This document shows positions 11,585 to 23,895 of a stretch of 64,000 bases of DNA, piece by piece (positions within the stretch are counted from its first letter, which is position 1; every line of letters begins with the position of its first letter). The DNA comes from Schistocerca nitens. Lineage: Eukaryota; Arthropoda; Insecta; Orthoptera; Acrididae. The notes below the pieces were generated by a model. It was not told where the DNA came from and did not search any database. It saw only the letters and a program-made list of their open reading frames with translations. The translations under genes were made by a program, and so were the position numbers. Location of the stretch: the NCBI RefSeq assembly GCF_023898315.1, contig NC_064616.1:707139389-707203388 (forward strand). The letters run 5' to 3'.

Positions 11585-12360
11585 CAAAAGAAAACTCTTG
11601 ATCAGTCTACAGGTTGACTTAGACAGAATTTCTAGATGATGTGATGAGTGTGAGCTTGTTCTAAATGTAGAAAAATGTCAGTTAATGCGGATGAGCAGAA
11701 AAAAAACAATCCTGTAGCGTTCAAATACAGCATTATTAGTGTGCAGCTTGACCCAGTCACGATAATTAAGTATCTAGGTGTAACGTTGGAAAGCCATATC
11801 AAATGGAACGAGCACGTCAAGTTGATAGTAGGATAACGAAACGGTCGACTTCGTTTTATTGGGAGAATGTTAGAAAACTGTAGGTCATCTATAAAGGAGA
11901 CGGCGTATAGAACAGTAGTGCGACCCATTCTTGAGTACTGCTCGAGTGTTTGGGATCCCCATCAAGTCGGATTAAAAGAAGACCATTTAAGTCGTGCTGC
12001 TAGATTTGTTATCGATAGATTAGATCAGAAAGGAAGTACTACAGAGATGTTCCTAGAAACCAAACTGGAATCTCTGGAGAGAAGAAAACGTTCTTTTCGT
12101 GAGGCACTATTGGGGAAATTTAGATAACCGGTATTTGAGGTCAACAGCAGAACGATTCTACTGCCGCCAACGTATATTTCGTGTAAGGACCACATACCTA
12201 AGGTGAAAGAAATTAGGACTCGTATGAAGGCTTCTTGACAATCGTTTTTCCCTCACTGTGCTTACTAGAGGAATAGGAAATGAAATGGCTATTAGTGGTA
12301 TGTGGTACTATCCACCATGCACCATATGGTAGCTAGTGGAGTATTACGTAGATGGAGATA
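11585..12360 (+). mobile_element. Jockey/CR1-like LINE 3-prime fragment
   Basis: This plus-strand fragment encodes the post-RT region: a block near 11760 corresponding to YLGVTL, then VRPILEYCSSVWDPHQVG near 11910, then a Lys/Arg-rich end. The 3-prime terminus is the tail TATTACGTAGATGGAGATA. It is 5-prime truncated, as is usual for LINEs, and is the same family as 5547-7660, 36100-37535 and 47452-48002. At least one stop (near 11834) breaks the frame. Confidence 0.85.
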
Positions 12361-14367
12361 AGCCATAAACCATGTACAATAAGCCCACTGAACAACTAAG
12401 CCTTACCGTCTTCATCAAAACCTTAACCAGTACCTGTGCCACCATGTACTCGTATATCTGACCTCATTAACCATATCTTTTATTATGGATTCTGACCTAA
12501 ACATCCACAGTGATTGGCTGCAGAACTCCAGCGAAAGAGTCAATTTACTCATTTCCTCCAAGATGACATAGTCCACATCCCACAACACATCCATCCTGAA
12601 AGTAATATAACCTCAAATGCCATCCTAGCCTATCGTAACTTCATTGGACGTATCGTTGCAAAATCCTGGATCCCATTGGAAGTGACCACTTACAATTTCC
12701 ACTCCCATCGCCTACCCATCACCTCATCCCCACGTACTCCATCTCAACACCCAGCCAAAACATATCCAAATATATTCCCACCCTATCGGGATTCCGTAGA
12801 CATCCATATCGGAAGCCAGCCACAAAACATTCAGCACCCTGACGATGATATTCCTCGTGCCGTTTCCTTCGTTCAGCAAGCCTTGTTAGATGTCATATCC
12901 ATCCACATCCCTATCAACCCATTCATCGTAAACACCTTCTCCTCCTTCCACAAGCTCTACTCCCCCTCTGTGACTCCCATCGCTTATATTGCTCGTCCCT
13001 GCACATTCGTTATCGGGATATAATCACACGCCACCGTCAATTGCAGTGGCACATCACAAATTTACTGAAGGCTAGAAAACGACGGGGCTGGCGCCAGACA
13101 TACACCAGACTCGCTGCTACACTCCTCATTAATACTTTCAAGTATTGGAAAGCTTTCCACCCACTCAATGACAGCAACGCTATTTCTCACTACTCACTCC
13201 GTCGCAAAAACCTACCTCTGACAGACAGCCTGGGTAGAGCTAATCACTTTCCCTCCTAATTCTTCTTCATCCTTACATTCCTGATGATTCTCGTTTCGAC
13301 TACTCGCTATTTCATACAGCCCATGAACATGCAAATACCACTGTGTCACTACCTGCTCGCAGCTTTCACTACTTGAACAATGTACCACAGACAGTGCTGA
13401 ATTCACCCACTGCAACAGCTGACATAAAACATGTACTACACAAAAAAAGCAATACATCCATCGTTCATGGCTGCATTACCTATAGACATCCCTCTCCACT
13501 GGCTACTATCCTGAGCTTCTTCTCCCCAAACCAACAAACCCCCTAGTAATATACTTCCTCTTGCGGACCTATCAGCCTCACCTTGGTGTTTAGCAAGGTA
13601 TTTAAATTCATCCTCTCCTAACGCATTCATAAACACCAGAAGCATCACATACCCCTCCCTGTTAACCAGTGTGGCTTCCGTCAAAACTTCTCTTTTGATA
13701 GTCAACTCCTGTACGTCACTTCCAAAGTTGTCCACCTTACTGTTTCCTTTCTATCTAATCATCCATCCCCTGTCAGTATTAACGATACCAATTTCCAAAG
13801 GATCTGTCTTGGTGCAGGTGGGCCCCAAGGTTCTGTCCTCTCTCGTCTACTTTACTCCTTCAGCACTGCTGATATGCCTAAACCACCGCCTCTAGTCCAT
13901 CTCCTTCAGTATGCTGATTACACTGCTTTCTTAGCTCTTTACCCAGAACTCCAAAAGTCCCAACGATCCCTCCAACTTTTCTTCCTCCTGGTGTAACCAG
14001 TGACTCCTGAAGGTAAATCCCTCGAAAACACAAGCAATAATTGTAGAACAAACCACCCATAACTTCCATATGCACGACTTTTACCTAACCATTTACAACC
14101 CTCCTATCCAGCTAGCTAAATACTACAATATCTTGGACTAACCATCCAACAGAAACAACACAATACACTACACTACTAAAACCGCTAACCTATTGAGCAC
14201 GGGGATTGCAACCTTTCACCGTATTCAACACCTACAAACAGTGGATGCGTCCTATGCTAAATCAATGTTGGCTGGATATCCACTCCACGTAATCTCTATT
14301 ACTCCCTCTAAATTTCTGGGTGTTGTGCAGTCCGTCTTGCATTCCACATCCGTTTGCCTTCCACCAC

Positions 14368-14371
14368 ATGG
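14368..14371. repeat. Target-site duplication ATGG, left
   Basis: ATGG directly precedes the 5-prime LTR and recurs directly after the 3-prime LTR at 25878-25881. A 4-base duplication is normal for Ty3/Gypsy integration and shows that both ends come from one insertion. Confidence 0.85.
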
Positions 14372-15104
14372 TGAAAGGTGGCTACACTGAGCCACAGCGC
14401 CAGAGATTGCGCCAAAGAGTATTATTCAGCCGCCTCCACTGGCAGTTCTTATCGAGAAGTCGTAGTAGGCAGTGCTTGTTGAGATGTAGCAGTGGTGAGT
14501 CGTAGTTGAGAAGTTGCGGTAGTGAGTGCTTGTTCAGAATTTGTAGTATTGTTTTGATGGGCTAGACACCAGATGTTATTGGATTGGGAGGCTGTAATGA
14601 TCAGAGTGTGCTTTTCGTCAATATATATGAAGGTAAAAAAATTCCGTTTTTTTTTATTATTTCAATGTCTTAAACAATAATGCCTTTGTCACAGGTTCAG
14701 TCAACAAAGCATCTGGCTCGCGTTCTTGTATTAGACTGCATTTCTGGTTTCTATGTGCAATTATAGTATTTCTGTTCTTTTTTAATTACTTCAGTATAAA
14801 TGGTGTTTAAAATATCTGGTCTTATTGAGGAAGAACCGTGCCAGATGTGTACGTTGAATCACACTTCCACATACAGAACAGCGACACTTGTGCCTTGTTG
14901 TTTCGTAGGTTTTATAGTTGCTGGGGACTTAATTAATTAATTGTGTTAACAGAAGTTTTCTTTCATTCGTTGTTGTTGTTCTATGCAGTCAGATTGCGTA
15001 CTATTACTAGTCAGGGCCAACCGGTTACGAGACTTCGTAATCGGACAGACAGCGACTAAAATTAAAATTATTTGCATAATACTATATAATTAAGCCCCCA
15101 TGCA
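14372..15104 (+). repeat. 5-prime LTR of Ty3/Gypsy element
   Basis: A 733-base block starting TGAAAGGTGGCTACACTG and ending AAGCCCCCATGCA. It is nearly identical to 25144-25877. I count about two or three substitutions and a few one-to-three-base indels, mainly in A or T runs and at the TTTGTCAC/CTTGGTCAC site. It begins TG and ends CA as expected. I could not place the TATA box or polyadenylation signal confidently. Confidence 0.95.
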
Positions 15105-15106
15105 CG

Positions 15107-15124
15107 TGGCGACCCTGCCAGGAT
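15107..15124 (+). promoter_or_regulatory. Primer binding site, probably tRNA-Arg
   Basis: TGGCGACCCTGCCAGGAT lies two bases inside the LTR end. It matches the complement of an insect tRNA-Arg 3-prime end plus CCA, the primer of 412/mdg1-type Gypsy elements, with a few differences. The tRNA identity is from memory. Confidence 0.75.
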
Positions 15125-15433
15125 CGTCCCTTGGAATTTTTCTGATTGTAAAAATAGCAGACAGTAGTATTGTTGTAGTAATTTGTAGTTTAGTAATTGT
15201 AGTCTATATTGCATGTGTAGATTTGATAATTGTCATTCTTCTAATGGTATTTTTTTGGCAGAATTTAATTTTTGTGGTCTTGTATACGGGTTTGACAATT
15301 TTGTGTAATTATGAAGATTTCAATTGTTCGTTAATCGTGTTTGAGGGAAGCATTTCGTGTGAATGGTATTGTTGGTGATAAAGTGTCATTGTGTGTAATT
15401 TTCGTATAGTGACGAGTTTTGTATGTTTTGTAA

Positions 15434-17801
15434 ATGATTACGCGATCGATGAAAAAGGCAAAAATGATGAATAGTGAGAATGACGAAGTTGTTAACATGG
15501 CGAACTCGCCGACACAGGAGAACAGTATGATGAATAATGAAGTGGAAAACAATTTAATAAGTCGGGAAAATAGTCCGGAACCATTTCAAAATTTTTCTCA
15601 ATCAGAAAATTCACAGAATACGAGATTAACGATAGAAGATTCTGAAATAGTATCGAACACAGATAGCTTTACAGCTATGACGAAAGAAGTTGGTTTTGCG
15701 GGAAATGTTAGGGGTGAAAAGAATTTCGAACCAATTAACATGGAGCAGTTGATGGGTGCTATATTAAATTTGGAATCACATATGGGAACAATGGGATCAC
15801 GGTTAGACTCACTGGGATCACAAATAGGAACAATTAAACCAGAGATAGGAACAATTACAACTGGTATGGGAACAATAGAAACACGGTTAGACTCAGTGGG
15901 ATCACAAATAGGAACAATTACAACTGGTATGGGAACAATGGAAACACGGTTAGACTCAGTGGGCTCACAAATAGGAACAATTAGAACTGAGACTCACGAA
16001 TAGGGACATGTTTCAAAAACATGAAAGATGAATTAAAGAAAGAAATTAGAGAAGAAGTACAACCGATTTTGAATTCTCACAATAATAGATTATTTGCAGT
16101 AGAGATTAGACAAAAGGAACAGGATAGAGAACAGGAAGAAAGAGATCGCGTGATAGTACAAAAATTTTCAGAGTTAAATTTACAACGTGCACACGATAAG
16201 GAAGAAATATTTGAGAGAATCGAGGAATCCGTACCAAATGACAGAATAAATAACCTAACACAACAATATGAACAGTTAACTACTAAATGTGTCAATACTG
16301 AAACCCGAGTCGCGACACTTACGGAAGACGTAAATAAACAGAAAGAACAAATAGGTGACTTATCGGAAAGAGTTGAGGAGATTGCAGATAAATTTACAAG
16401 TCTTAGTTTAAATGGGGACAGAGATTCAGATGATACAGCTCCATTGCCATTTGCAGAAACCGAAGAGTACCAGAACATGAATAAGCATGTTGAAAATAAG
16501 GGAAAATTTAATGAACGCGTCAAAAGGGAATTTGAGGCATTACGAAAGCAAGTAAAACAAATTGAAGGCGAAATCGTAGGAAAAGACAGCAGAAGAAATT
16601 TAGAATCACAGATAGCAGAGGGGTTTGAAGAAAGTAATTTATTTCATTTACGAGAAGCAACAAGAGAGCGCCAGGCGCGCGAACTTGACAATAATCGACA
16701 TTCGGACTGGGACAGACGCGGTAGGTCTTTGTCGCCACGAGGAGAAAACTTTGACTATAAACACTTCTTAACTGTTCGGAAATTTAAGATCTTTCGCAAT
16801 TCTAAGAACGACATACATCCATGTTCATGGTTAGATCAATTTATGTACGCACTTCCACCAAATTGGCCACTAAGTCACAAACTGGAATTTATGTGTGGAT
16901 ATTTAGAAAACGAACCGGCGACGCGGATGCGCGCACTTATTAGAGATTGTAATAATCTAAATGATTTTTATCATGCATTTCTATCGGCATATTGGTCCGA
17001 AAACACGCAAGACAGAGTCAAACACAGTCTTATTATGCAGCGTAATTTTAAACAGTCTGAGTTCCGCACGCCAGCAGAATACTTTGAAGACATGATTCGA
17101 AAGAATCAGTTCCTTTCCAGCCCTTATAGCCCGACTGAATTAATTCGCATTTGTTTAACTAAGCTGCCACAATCCATAAGACAAATTGCTTTAGCCGGAA
17201 GATGTAAAGACGACATTGAGACTTTAAGACTTTGATACAAGAACTTGACTATGACAACGACGACGGGACTTCTTGTAATTTTTTCAGTAACGGTGATCAC
17301 AATAGATTTTCAGAGAAAAGGGATAGTGATCGGAACGGACGTTATATGGGTAATTTTGAGAATGACAGACGTAACAGACAGGACAATAGATACCAGCCTT
17401 ATGACAATAACAGACGTTCTAACAGAAATTACACAGACAATTATAATAACGGTAATTCCTACCGGAATGATCAATCAAACGGAAACAGTAATCGGTATCA
17501 TCAAGACAGAAATTATTCATACAATAATAGAAATTCTTACTACAGAAATAACCAGGGTAGTAGATACAACAATAATTTCAGAAGTGACAGTCGAAATTAC
17601 ACAAGAAGTAGTTATGCAGACAGACAGGAAAATAGAAATTTTAATAACAGACACAACCAAGAATTTGCATCTAACAGACAGGAAGGACCTAATTGGCATC
17701 CTCCACGTGACAGAACTTCAGAGAGACAAGTGCAAATCGTAGAAATTAATCCGCGAAATGACGCGAATAATCAAAGACGTGACGCAAGCAATCGACAATG
17801 A
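15434..17801 (+). pseudogene. gag: Gypsy gag, frame-broken
   Basis: Three overlapping pieces make one Gag: 15434-16003, 16021-17235 and 17232-17801. The first holds repeats of a roughly 19-residue unit (RLDSVGSQIGTI type) and probably forms a coiled coil, as does the Lys/Glu-rich start of the second. The second then carries a capsid-like retrotransposon Gag domain (about 16780-17200, with CSWLDQFMYALPPNWP and YSPTELIRICLTKLP). The third is an Asn/Arg/Tyr-rich disordered tail; I see no CCHC zinc knuckle. Breaks: a frameshift near 15985-16000, and a one-base loss near 17233 where CTTTGA was probably CTTTTGA. The start at 15434 is the first ATG of the open frame downstream of the primer site. 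Confidence 0.85.
15766..15996 (+). repeat. Short tandem repeats inside gag
   Basis: Repeats built on GGATCACAAATAGGAACAAT and ACACGGTTAGACTCA occur several times in tandem with few changes. They encode the repeated Gly-Ser-Gln-Ile-Gly-Thr-Ile segments. The gag frameshift lies at the end of this array. Confidence 0.75.
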
Positions 17802-20800
17802 TTTGTAGCTTCGGCTTCTGGCAGCAATATAGACGGTTCAGAAAGTAATGACACTACGACTTTACACTACGTACGCTTGGAAGACATGAGAGACATTTTG
17901 CTAGACGAAAAGGAAAATAATGTAGACGCATTTTTACATCCTGTTATTGAAGTATGTGTGGGTAAGAATAAGTTCACTGCAGTTTTAGATTCTGGGAGCC
18001 CATTGAATGTCATTAGTGAATCAGTTTTTCGTATATGTGTAAGAACTATTGCTTGTCCTGTGTTATCTGTTTCTAAAACTACAATTCGAGGAGCTATTTC
18101 TGGAAAAAGTGTGGAAGTCAAACAACAGACCTACTTAAATATAATTTGTCAAGGATACGAATTTTCTGCTAATTTTATTATTGTTCCATTACTCAGTACA
18201 CAAATTATATTAGGTATGGAGTTTCTTAACACACATAAGGCAATTTTGAACTTTAAAGAAGGAAGTGTGAATTTGACTGTTGCCGGAATGCCGAAAAGTT
18301 TGAAATTTTTCGAGTGTTTAACAAAATCTGAATCAGACACAAAATGTTTAAGGTTTCTTACTTCTGATGTTTTCGCTGAGCATTATGATGACAATGTGTT
18401 CATTCATGACAATGACAATAGATACAGAGACGGGATGGATGATATAATTAATAGCGAAGAATTAATTAATGAAAAGGTTAAGAAAGCTGAAGTGCTAGAT
18501 GATGTTGCGAGAGTAGAACTGCACCAAATTTTGACTTCACATGCTACAGTATTTAGTCATCACACAGGAACTATACAAGGCTTACAATATTTATTTAAAG
18601 TAAAAGAACACACACCATTTCGGGGGAAAACGTACGCTATTCCTTTGGCTTACAGAGACAAGGTTAAGAGTGAACTTCAATACATGTTAGATCAAGGCAT
18701 TATTGAGCCAGCAGTCAGTCCTTATACCAGCCCATTACACGTCGTTCTTAAAAAGGATGGGTCGATTCGTTTGGTTCTGGATTCCAGACAGATAAATAAT
18801 ATCATCATTCCTGAAACTGACCGTCCACAAAATTTAGATGAACTTCTTCAACATTTCCATGGAATTAAAGTCTTATCCACGATTGATATGCGCGCAAGTT
18901 TTTGGCAAATAGAACTCCACCCTGATTGTAGAAAATACACTGCCTTTTTAGCCTTTGGTAACTGTTACCAGTTTCGGAAATTACCGTTTGGACTTACTGT
19001 ATCTTCAGCAGCATTCATTCGTAGTTTAAACGAAATTTTACCTGTATATCTTCGTGACAATATTACGTCATATGTTGACGATATTCTTATTGCTAAACGT
19101 TCTTGGAGTGAGGATAACAAAAATTTTGGATTCATTATTACGTATTTTTGCAAGAGTTGGCATTACAGTGAACTTGGAAAAATCTGAATTTGGTCGTTCT
19201 CAGGTGAAATTTCTTGGTCATATTATTTCTACAGAAGGTATTTTTCCTGATCCAGAAAAACTAGACGCAATTCGTAATTATGCTGTTCCTACTACAAAAC
19301 GTGATGTTCGTAGTTTCCTTGGTGTCCTTAATTTTCTTAGACGCTTTGTTAAATTGGACGATTTGGCCACACCTCGTTTATGTGAACTATCTGGAAAGAA
19401 TTCTAATTAGTGTTGGGATGAGGAAGCTCAATCAGAATTTGAACAACTTCGTGATGCTGTAGTTGCTGCTCCACTTCTTTCACATCCGGATTTATCAAAA
19501 GATTTTTGTTTGGCGACGGACTCATCATACAAAGGCCTAGGTGCACACTTGTTTCAAGAGATAGAAGAAAACGGCGTTGTAGTACAGAAAACTATTGCAT
19601 TTGGAAGTCGTGTTCTCTCTGAATCAGAAAAGAATTATTCGATTACGGAACTTGAAGCCTTGGCTGTTGTTTGGGATTTCACAAAATTTCGCATATTTTT
19701 GTATGGGAGACATACTAAGGTTTACACCGATCATCGAGCTCTGGAATTTCTTATGTCAGCAAAATTAACTCATGGACGACTGTCACGATGGGCGCTGTAT
19801 CTACAGGAATTTAACTTTAGTATTGTTTACATACAGGGTTCTTCAAATATTATAGCTGATGCTTTATCACGTGCACCGATGGGTTTGAAACAAAGTGCTG
19901 AAGAGGATTGCAAAGAAAACAATTATTGTCTGATGTATATTCAAGGTGTTGCGTTTGAGAATTTTATTTCGTCTTCGCTCCAGGACATCGCTAAGGAGCA
20001 AAATAAGGATCCAATCTGGAAGGACATTAAGGAGAAGTGGAGGAGAAAGGAAAGCGTAGCGATTAGACAGTATTATTTAGTTCGCAATGATATTCTTTTT
20101 AAACGAAAATCGGTCGACAACTCTGTGTGGTTAGTTTGTATTCCTGATGAGTGGGTCAATAAATTGATTTGGTACACACATTTCAGTTATGCACACTTTG
20201 GTCCCAGAAAATGCTTTCATAAATTACGAGAAAATTGCTACTTCAGTAACATGGAAAAACGTATTCGATCTGTTCTTGCCAAATGCAAATTATGTCAAAA
20301 GGCTAAGCCGCCAACTATTTCTCACAGAGCACCGTTGTTTCCTATCATTCTAGCGAAATTAAAGGAGATGGCTGCAGTCGATTTGTTCGGTCCAGTGGTT
20401 CGTTCTATTAATGGTTTTGCGTACATTTTGGTAGCAGTGGAATTGACATCAAAATATGTGTGTTTTACACCTTTACGCAAAGCGACAGCTCGTTCAGTAT
20501 CTAATGCTTTCATCAAACATTTTCTTAAAGAAGTGGGTCATGTCGATAAGGTTATATCAGATAATGGATCACAGTTTCACTCTAAAATTTGGCTTCGTAC
20601 TCTACGGCGTCGTAAGATTAAACCAATTTTCATTTCACTTTTTCACTCTCAATCAAACGCTTCAGAGAGATGGATGAAGGAAATCAATAAATTGTGTCGA
20701 CTTTATTGTCATCAGATTCACAGAACTTGGCATCAGTATCTTCATATTTTTCAAAACATTCTGAATGAACTCCCTAATGATTCAACTTTTTTACCGCCTA

Positions 20801-21182
20801 TATTGATATTAAAAAATAAAGCACCGACAAATCGCATTTCTGAAATCGTTCCTTTCCCGCCTTCACGAAAACTGCGGCATTCTTAAGTTGTCAACATGGC
20901 TCTACAAAATATTGCATTTGCGGCTGCTAGAAGAGAGAAATCAGCTAAACGTCCTGGTCGTTTAAAAACCTTGTCAGTTGGTCAAAAGGTGTTAATTAAG
21001 TCTCACCGTTTGTCTCACAAAGGAAAAGGCTTGTGTCGCAATTTTTTTTTTTTTTGCTTTATAACGGTCCATATAGGATTCGCAAAATTATTCATGATAA
21101 CACTGTCGAAGTAGAAACTCTTAAATCTCGGCGCTCTAAGGGAATACATCATATATCTAACGTTAAAATTTTTGTGGAATGA
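17802..21182 (+). pseudogene. pol: Gypsy pol: protease, RT, RNase H, integrase
   Basis: Domains are in Ty3/Gypsy order. Protease has LDSGSPLNVIS near 17981. Reverse transcriptase runs about 18600-19180 with the YVDD box at 19071-19082, then continues in another frame with VKFLGHIIS. RNase H begins ATDSSYKGLGAHLF at 19511 and ends ADALSRAP. Integrase has an H/H/C/C zinc module (20180-20295), core acidic motifs DLFGP, SDNGSQF and the Glu of NASERWMKE, and a GPY/F-like module (YNGPYRIRK) near 21065. Lesions: TGA at 17799 between gag and pol, a frameshift near 19110-19125, TAG at 19408, TAA at 20884, and a frameshift in the T run 21042-21055. This copy cannot make a full polyprotein without multiple corrections. 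Confidence 0.92.
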
Positions 21183-21222
21183 CATACTTTTGAAAAAATT
21201 TTGTGGAATGACATACTTTTGA
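21165..21222 (+). repeat. Tandem copy of a 28-base segment at the end of pol
   Basis: The segment around TTTTGTGGAATGACATACTT, which contains the pol stop codon, is repeated twice in tandem with almost no change. Confidence 0.8.
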
Positions 21223-22920
21223 GAAACTAACAGTTATACGTAAACACACGGAGAATGCAAGGATTCCGCGCCGTGTTCCGGCGGCGGCACATACTCAAAG
21301 CAACAGTCAAGTCTGCGCGCCGCACAAGGCAGTCGTTGACCGTAAACAGTTACTTCCTACGTCACGCGTACCTACAGCTGATCGAGCGCTCAGTGTGAAT
21401 GCACTGACAGCCGTAAACAAATACAGACTAATTTCTCTGATTCAATTCAGTATAAAGCTATAGTGACTTGATAAATTATGTTATTAACGTTCAGTATTTT
21501 TCAGGATACGGTTGTATAAAGTATTTAAAACCTTCAGGTAAATTCTGTGTGTGTCCGACGTTAAGAGCACTTGCTATCGAGAAAATTTCAGGAAGGATGT
21601 AATTTCGAAGAAGAAAGTAAGAAACTAAAAAGGTAACTATTAATTGAGTTTATTTTTCAGGTAACATATTTCCACTTAGGTACGTACTTTAGACGTAATT
21701 TGCTGCTCGCGATTACGTGATTCATTTTTTGTGCTAAATTTCATGTTCTATGAATTTACTTGTGAAGCGACGTGCTTGCGTACATTAACTGATTTTGACA
21801 ATGATTGATTAATGAACAGGGTTGTTACTTGTGTATATCATGCATCGCTTGGCTGCACTGCCTTTTTCACTGATGTCACATTTTTTTTTATTATGTACCT
21901 GCTGTGCTTATTTATTTAAATTATAATTGTCACCTGATTAGTCGTGCTCATATGGTTATGTATGTAAGTTATACTTTGTGATTTATCTGCTTGCGCCTTC
22001 ATGTTTACTTATTAAGATTACATATGAACATTTATTTGCTTATGCTGATATGATGCTAATGACCTGTTTATTATGTAAGATAACATATTTGCTGATTTGC
22101 TTATGAATTGCATATTTACACATTTATGTTTTGTTGTCATAACTACTCTTTAGTTTGGTATACAGAAATGCTGATATATGGTATGCGAACATGGAGTTTA
22201 GGTCACACTATGGTATTAATTATAGATTGTTCGCTTGGCAGAGCCTCGTTATAGGGATTGTGGTACATCTACTTGTTAACATTCTGTTGTCTACTGGTAT
22301 ATTTACTCGCTATTGCATGTTTTGCTTACGCTCAGTGCTTTATATTTTAAGATAAGAGAATGAACTGCTATAATTCTACGAACGACATTGGTACAAGAGA
22401 CTTCATTGAAGTCACATGAGCTGGAGGTTTTATGGAAACTGTATAAATTTATGTTACTAGGAAGGAAGCTAACGATATGACATACCAACACTAGGTTTAG
22501 ACCATTGACAGTTATTACACTGCATTCTTCGTGAGCAATTGAAATAGCAAGTGACAGCTGACACAAGAAATACTCCACATGTTTGCTTCTGTTTTGCCAT
22601 GATTCTTGAAGTGGTGTACACACTGTGAAATATTAAGATCATTCACATTCCGTACTCGTACTTACTTACTGAAAGTTATTCGAACTAAAGGCTGTTAGAG
22701 GTCATGTATGCATTTCTTTTATTTAATGATGGACAAGGTAACCAAAATGTATTTTATGATTCATAATGAGTAGAAGATTTGGGTCAGATGGATTACACAG
22801 AGGTTGTGTGTGGACATTGTGTCTTCGGATTGTATGGAATGATGGATTGAAGTTTGCACTAGGATTTTATCTGTACTTGTTCGAGGAGACTGACTAGAGG
22901 AAAGAGTTGTTATGGAAGTG

Positions 22921-23252
22921 AAATGATATTGGCGATAAGGTTTGTATGTATCGACGTATTGAAGAGATATTATTGAGGTATTGAGATTGTGTGAAGTTGA
23001 TGATTATTGGAGTTTTGGTGGACAAGAGGTTAGGTAAATGATATTGATAATAAGGTTTATATGTATCGACGTATTATTGAGGTATTGAGATTATGTGAAG
23101 TTGATGATTATTGGAGTTTTGGTGGACAAGAGGTAAGGTAAATGATATTGATGATAAGGTTTATATGTATCGACGTAAGAGGTATTGTTGAAGTATTGAG
23201 ATTATATGATGCTGATGGTTATTGGAGTTTTGGTGGATAAGAGGTGAAGTAA
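22921..23252 (+). repeat. Three tandem units of 104-115 bp
   Basis: Units start with AAATGATATTG at 22921, 23036 and 23140 and share TATGTATCGACGTA and TTATTGGAGTTTTGGTGG. Length differences come from a short internal block present or absent. It is inside the Gypsy element downstream of pol. Confidence 0.88.
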
Positions 23253-23895
23253 GTGAGGAGCATTATTTTTTTTGGTCTATATGGAACAAGGAGGATGAAG
23301 ATAGCAGACTAGAACACTCAAGTGGAAGGAAGATTGTCTACACACACACTTTGTTAAATCAATAAGCAGTATATACTTTTTTGGAGAGAGGAAGCATTTG
23401 CATATCTTGGCACACTGAAGGTTGTTCAGAAACCGTACATTTTGATTTGGCTTGGCAAACATTGGTCTTGACATGATGACTATGACGTTGACTAACTATT
23501 ATTGACTGTTATACACTGCTGCCATTACTACTTGATACACATGTCGCACATCAAATCTTTGACAGAATTGCATTTACACAGTTAACACTATTCAATTACA
23601 CAGTAGCACTTAATGTGGATGAAAGATGAGTGAGTGTGTTTTGTGTGTTTTCCTTTCCTAATCCCAAATAATTGGTACCGACCCATCTCCTAAATATTAT
23701 TTTACTTGTTTGTTGTGGCCTGCACTGACACCCATAAATATTATAGGTTTACTGATATTTGTGTATTTGTAATATTTAATATGACAATTATCTGATATCA
23801 TTTGTGTGTTTATTATAATTTGTATGTTTAGTGTAAGAGCATTGATAATAATTTTGTAAAAGCAATTGTGTGTGCCTTCAAACTGTTATTCATGC

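Larger units (their letters stand above)
11262..14371 (+). pseudogene. Decayed endonuclease/RT LINE, 5-prime portion, plus strand
   Basis: Frame-broken plus-strand coding, C-rich compared with its surroundings. Recognisable pieces in order: an endonuclease start (QNIRSLLTYKPLFMRN, near 11400), a DLNIHSDW block near 12490 matching the GDFN-type endonuclease motif, a linker (ARKRRGWRQTYTRLAATL, near 13070), a Gly-Phe-Arg RT block near 13670, the RT motif GGPQGSVLSRLLYS near 13830, and a changed YADD box (QYADYTAFLAL) near 13910. The order fits a Jockey- or I-type LINE. It is interrupted at 11585-12360 by another LINE and at 14372 by the Gypsy element, after which sequence of similar composition resumes at 25882. 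Confidence 0.7.

Noticed and set aside
14193-14505. Small genes across the 5-prime LTR boundary
   Set aside because: They join worn LINE sequence to the LTR and have counterparts at the 3-prime LTR only in the LTR part.
17245-17742. 165-codon plus-strand frame rich in Ile and Thr
   Set aside because: It overlaps the gag Asn/Arg-rich tail in another frame; Thr/Ile bias is a by-product of AAT and ACA rich codons.
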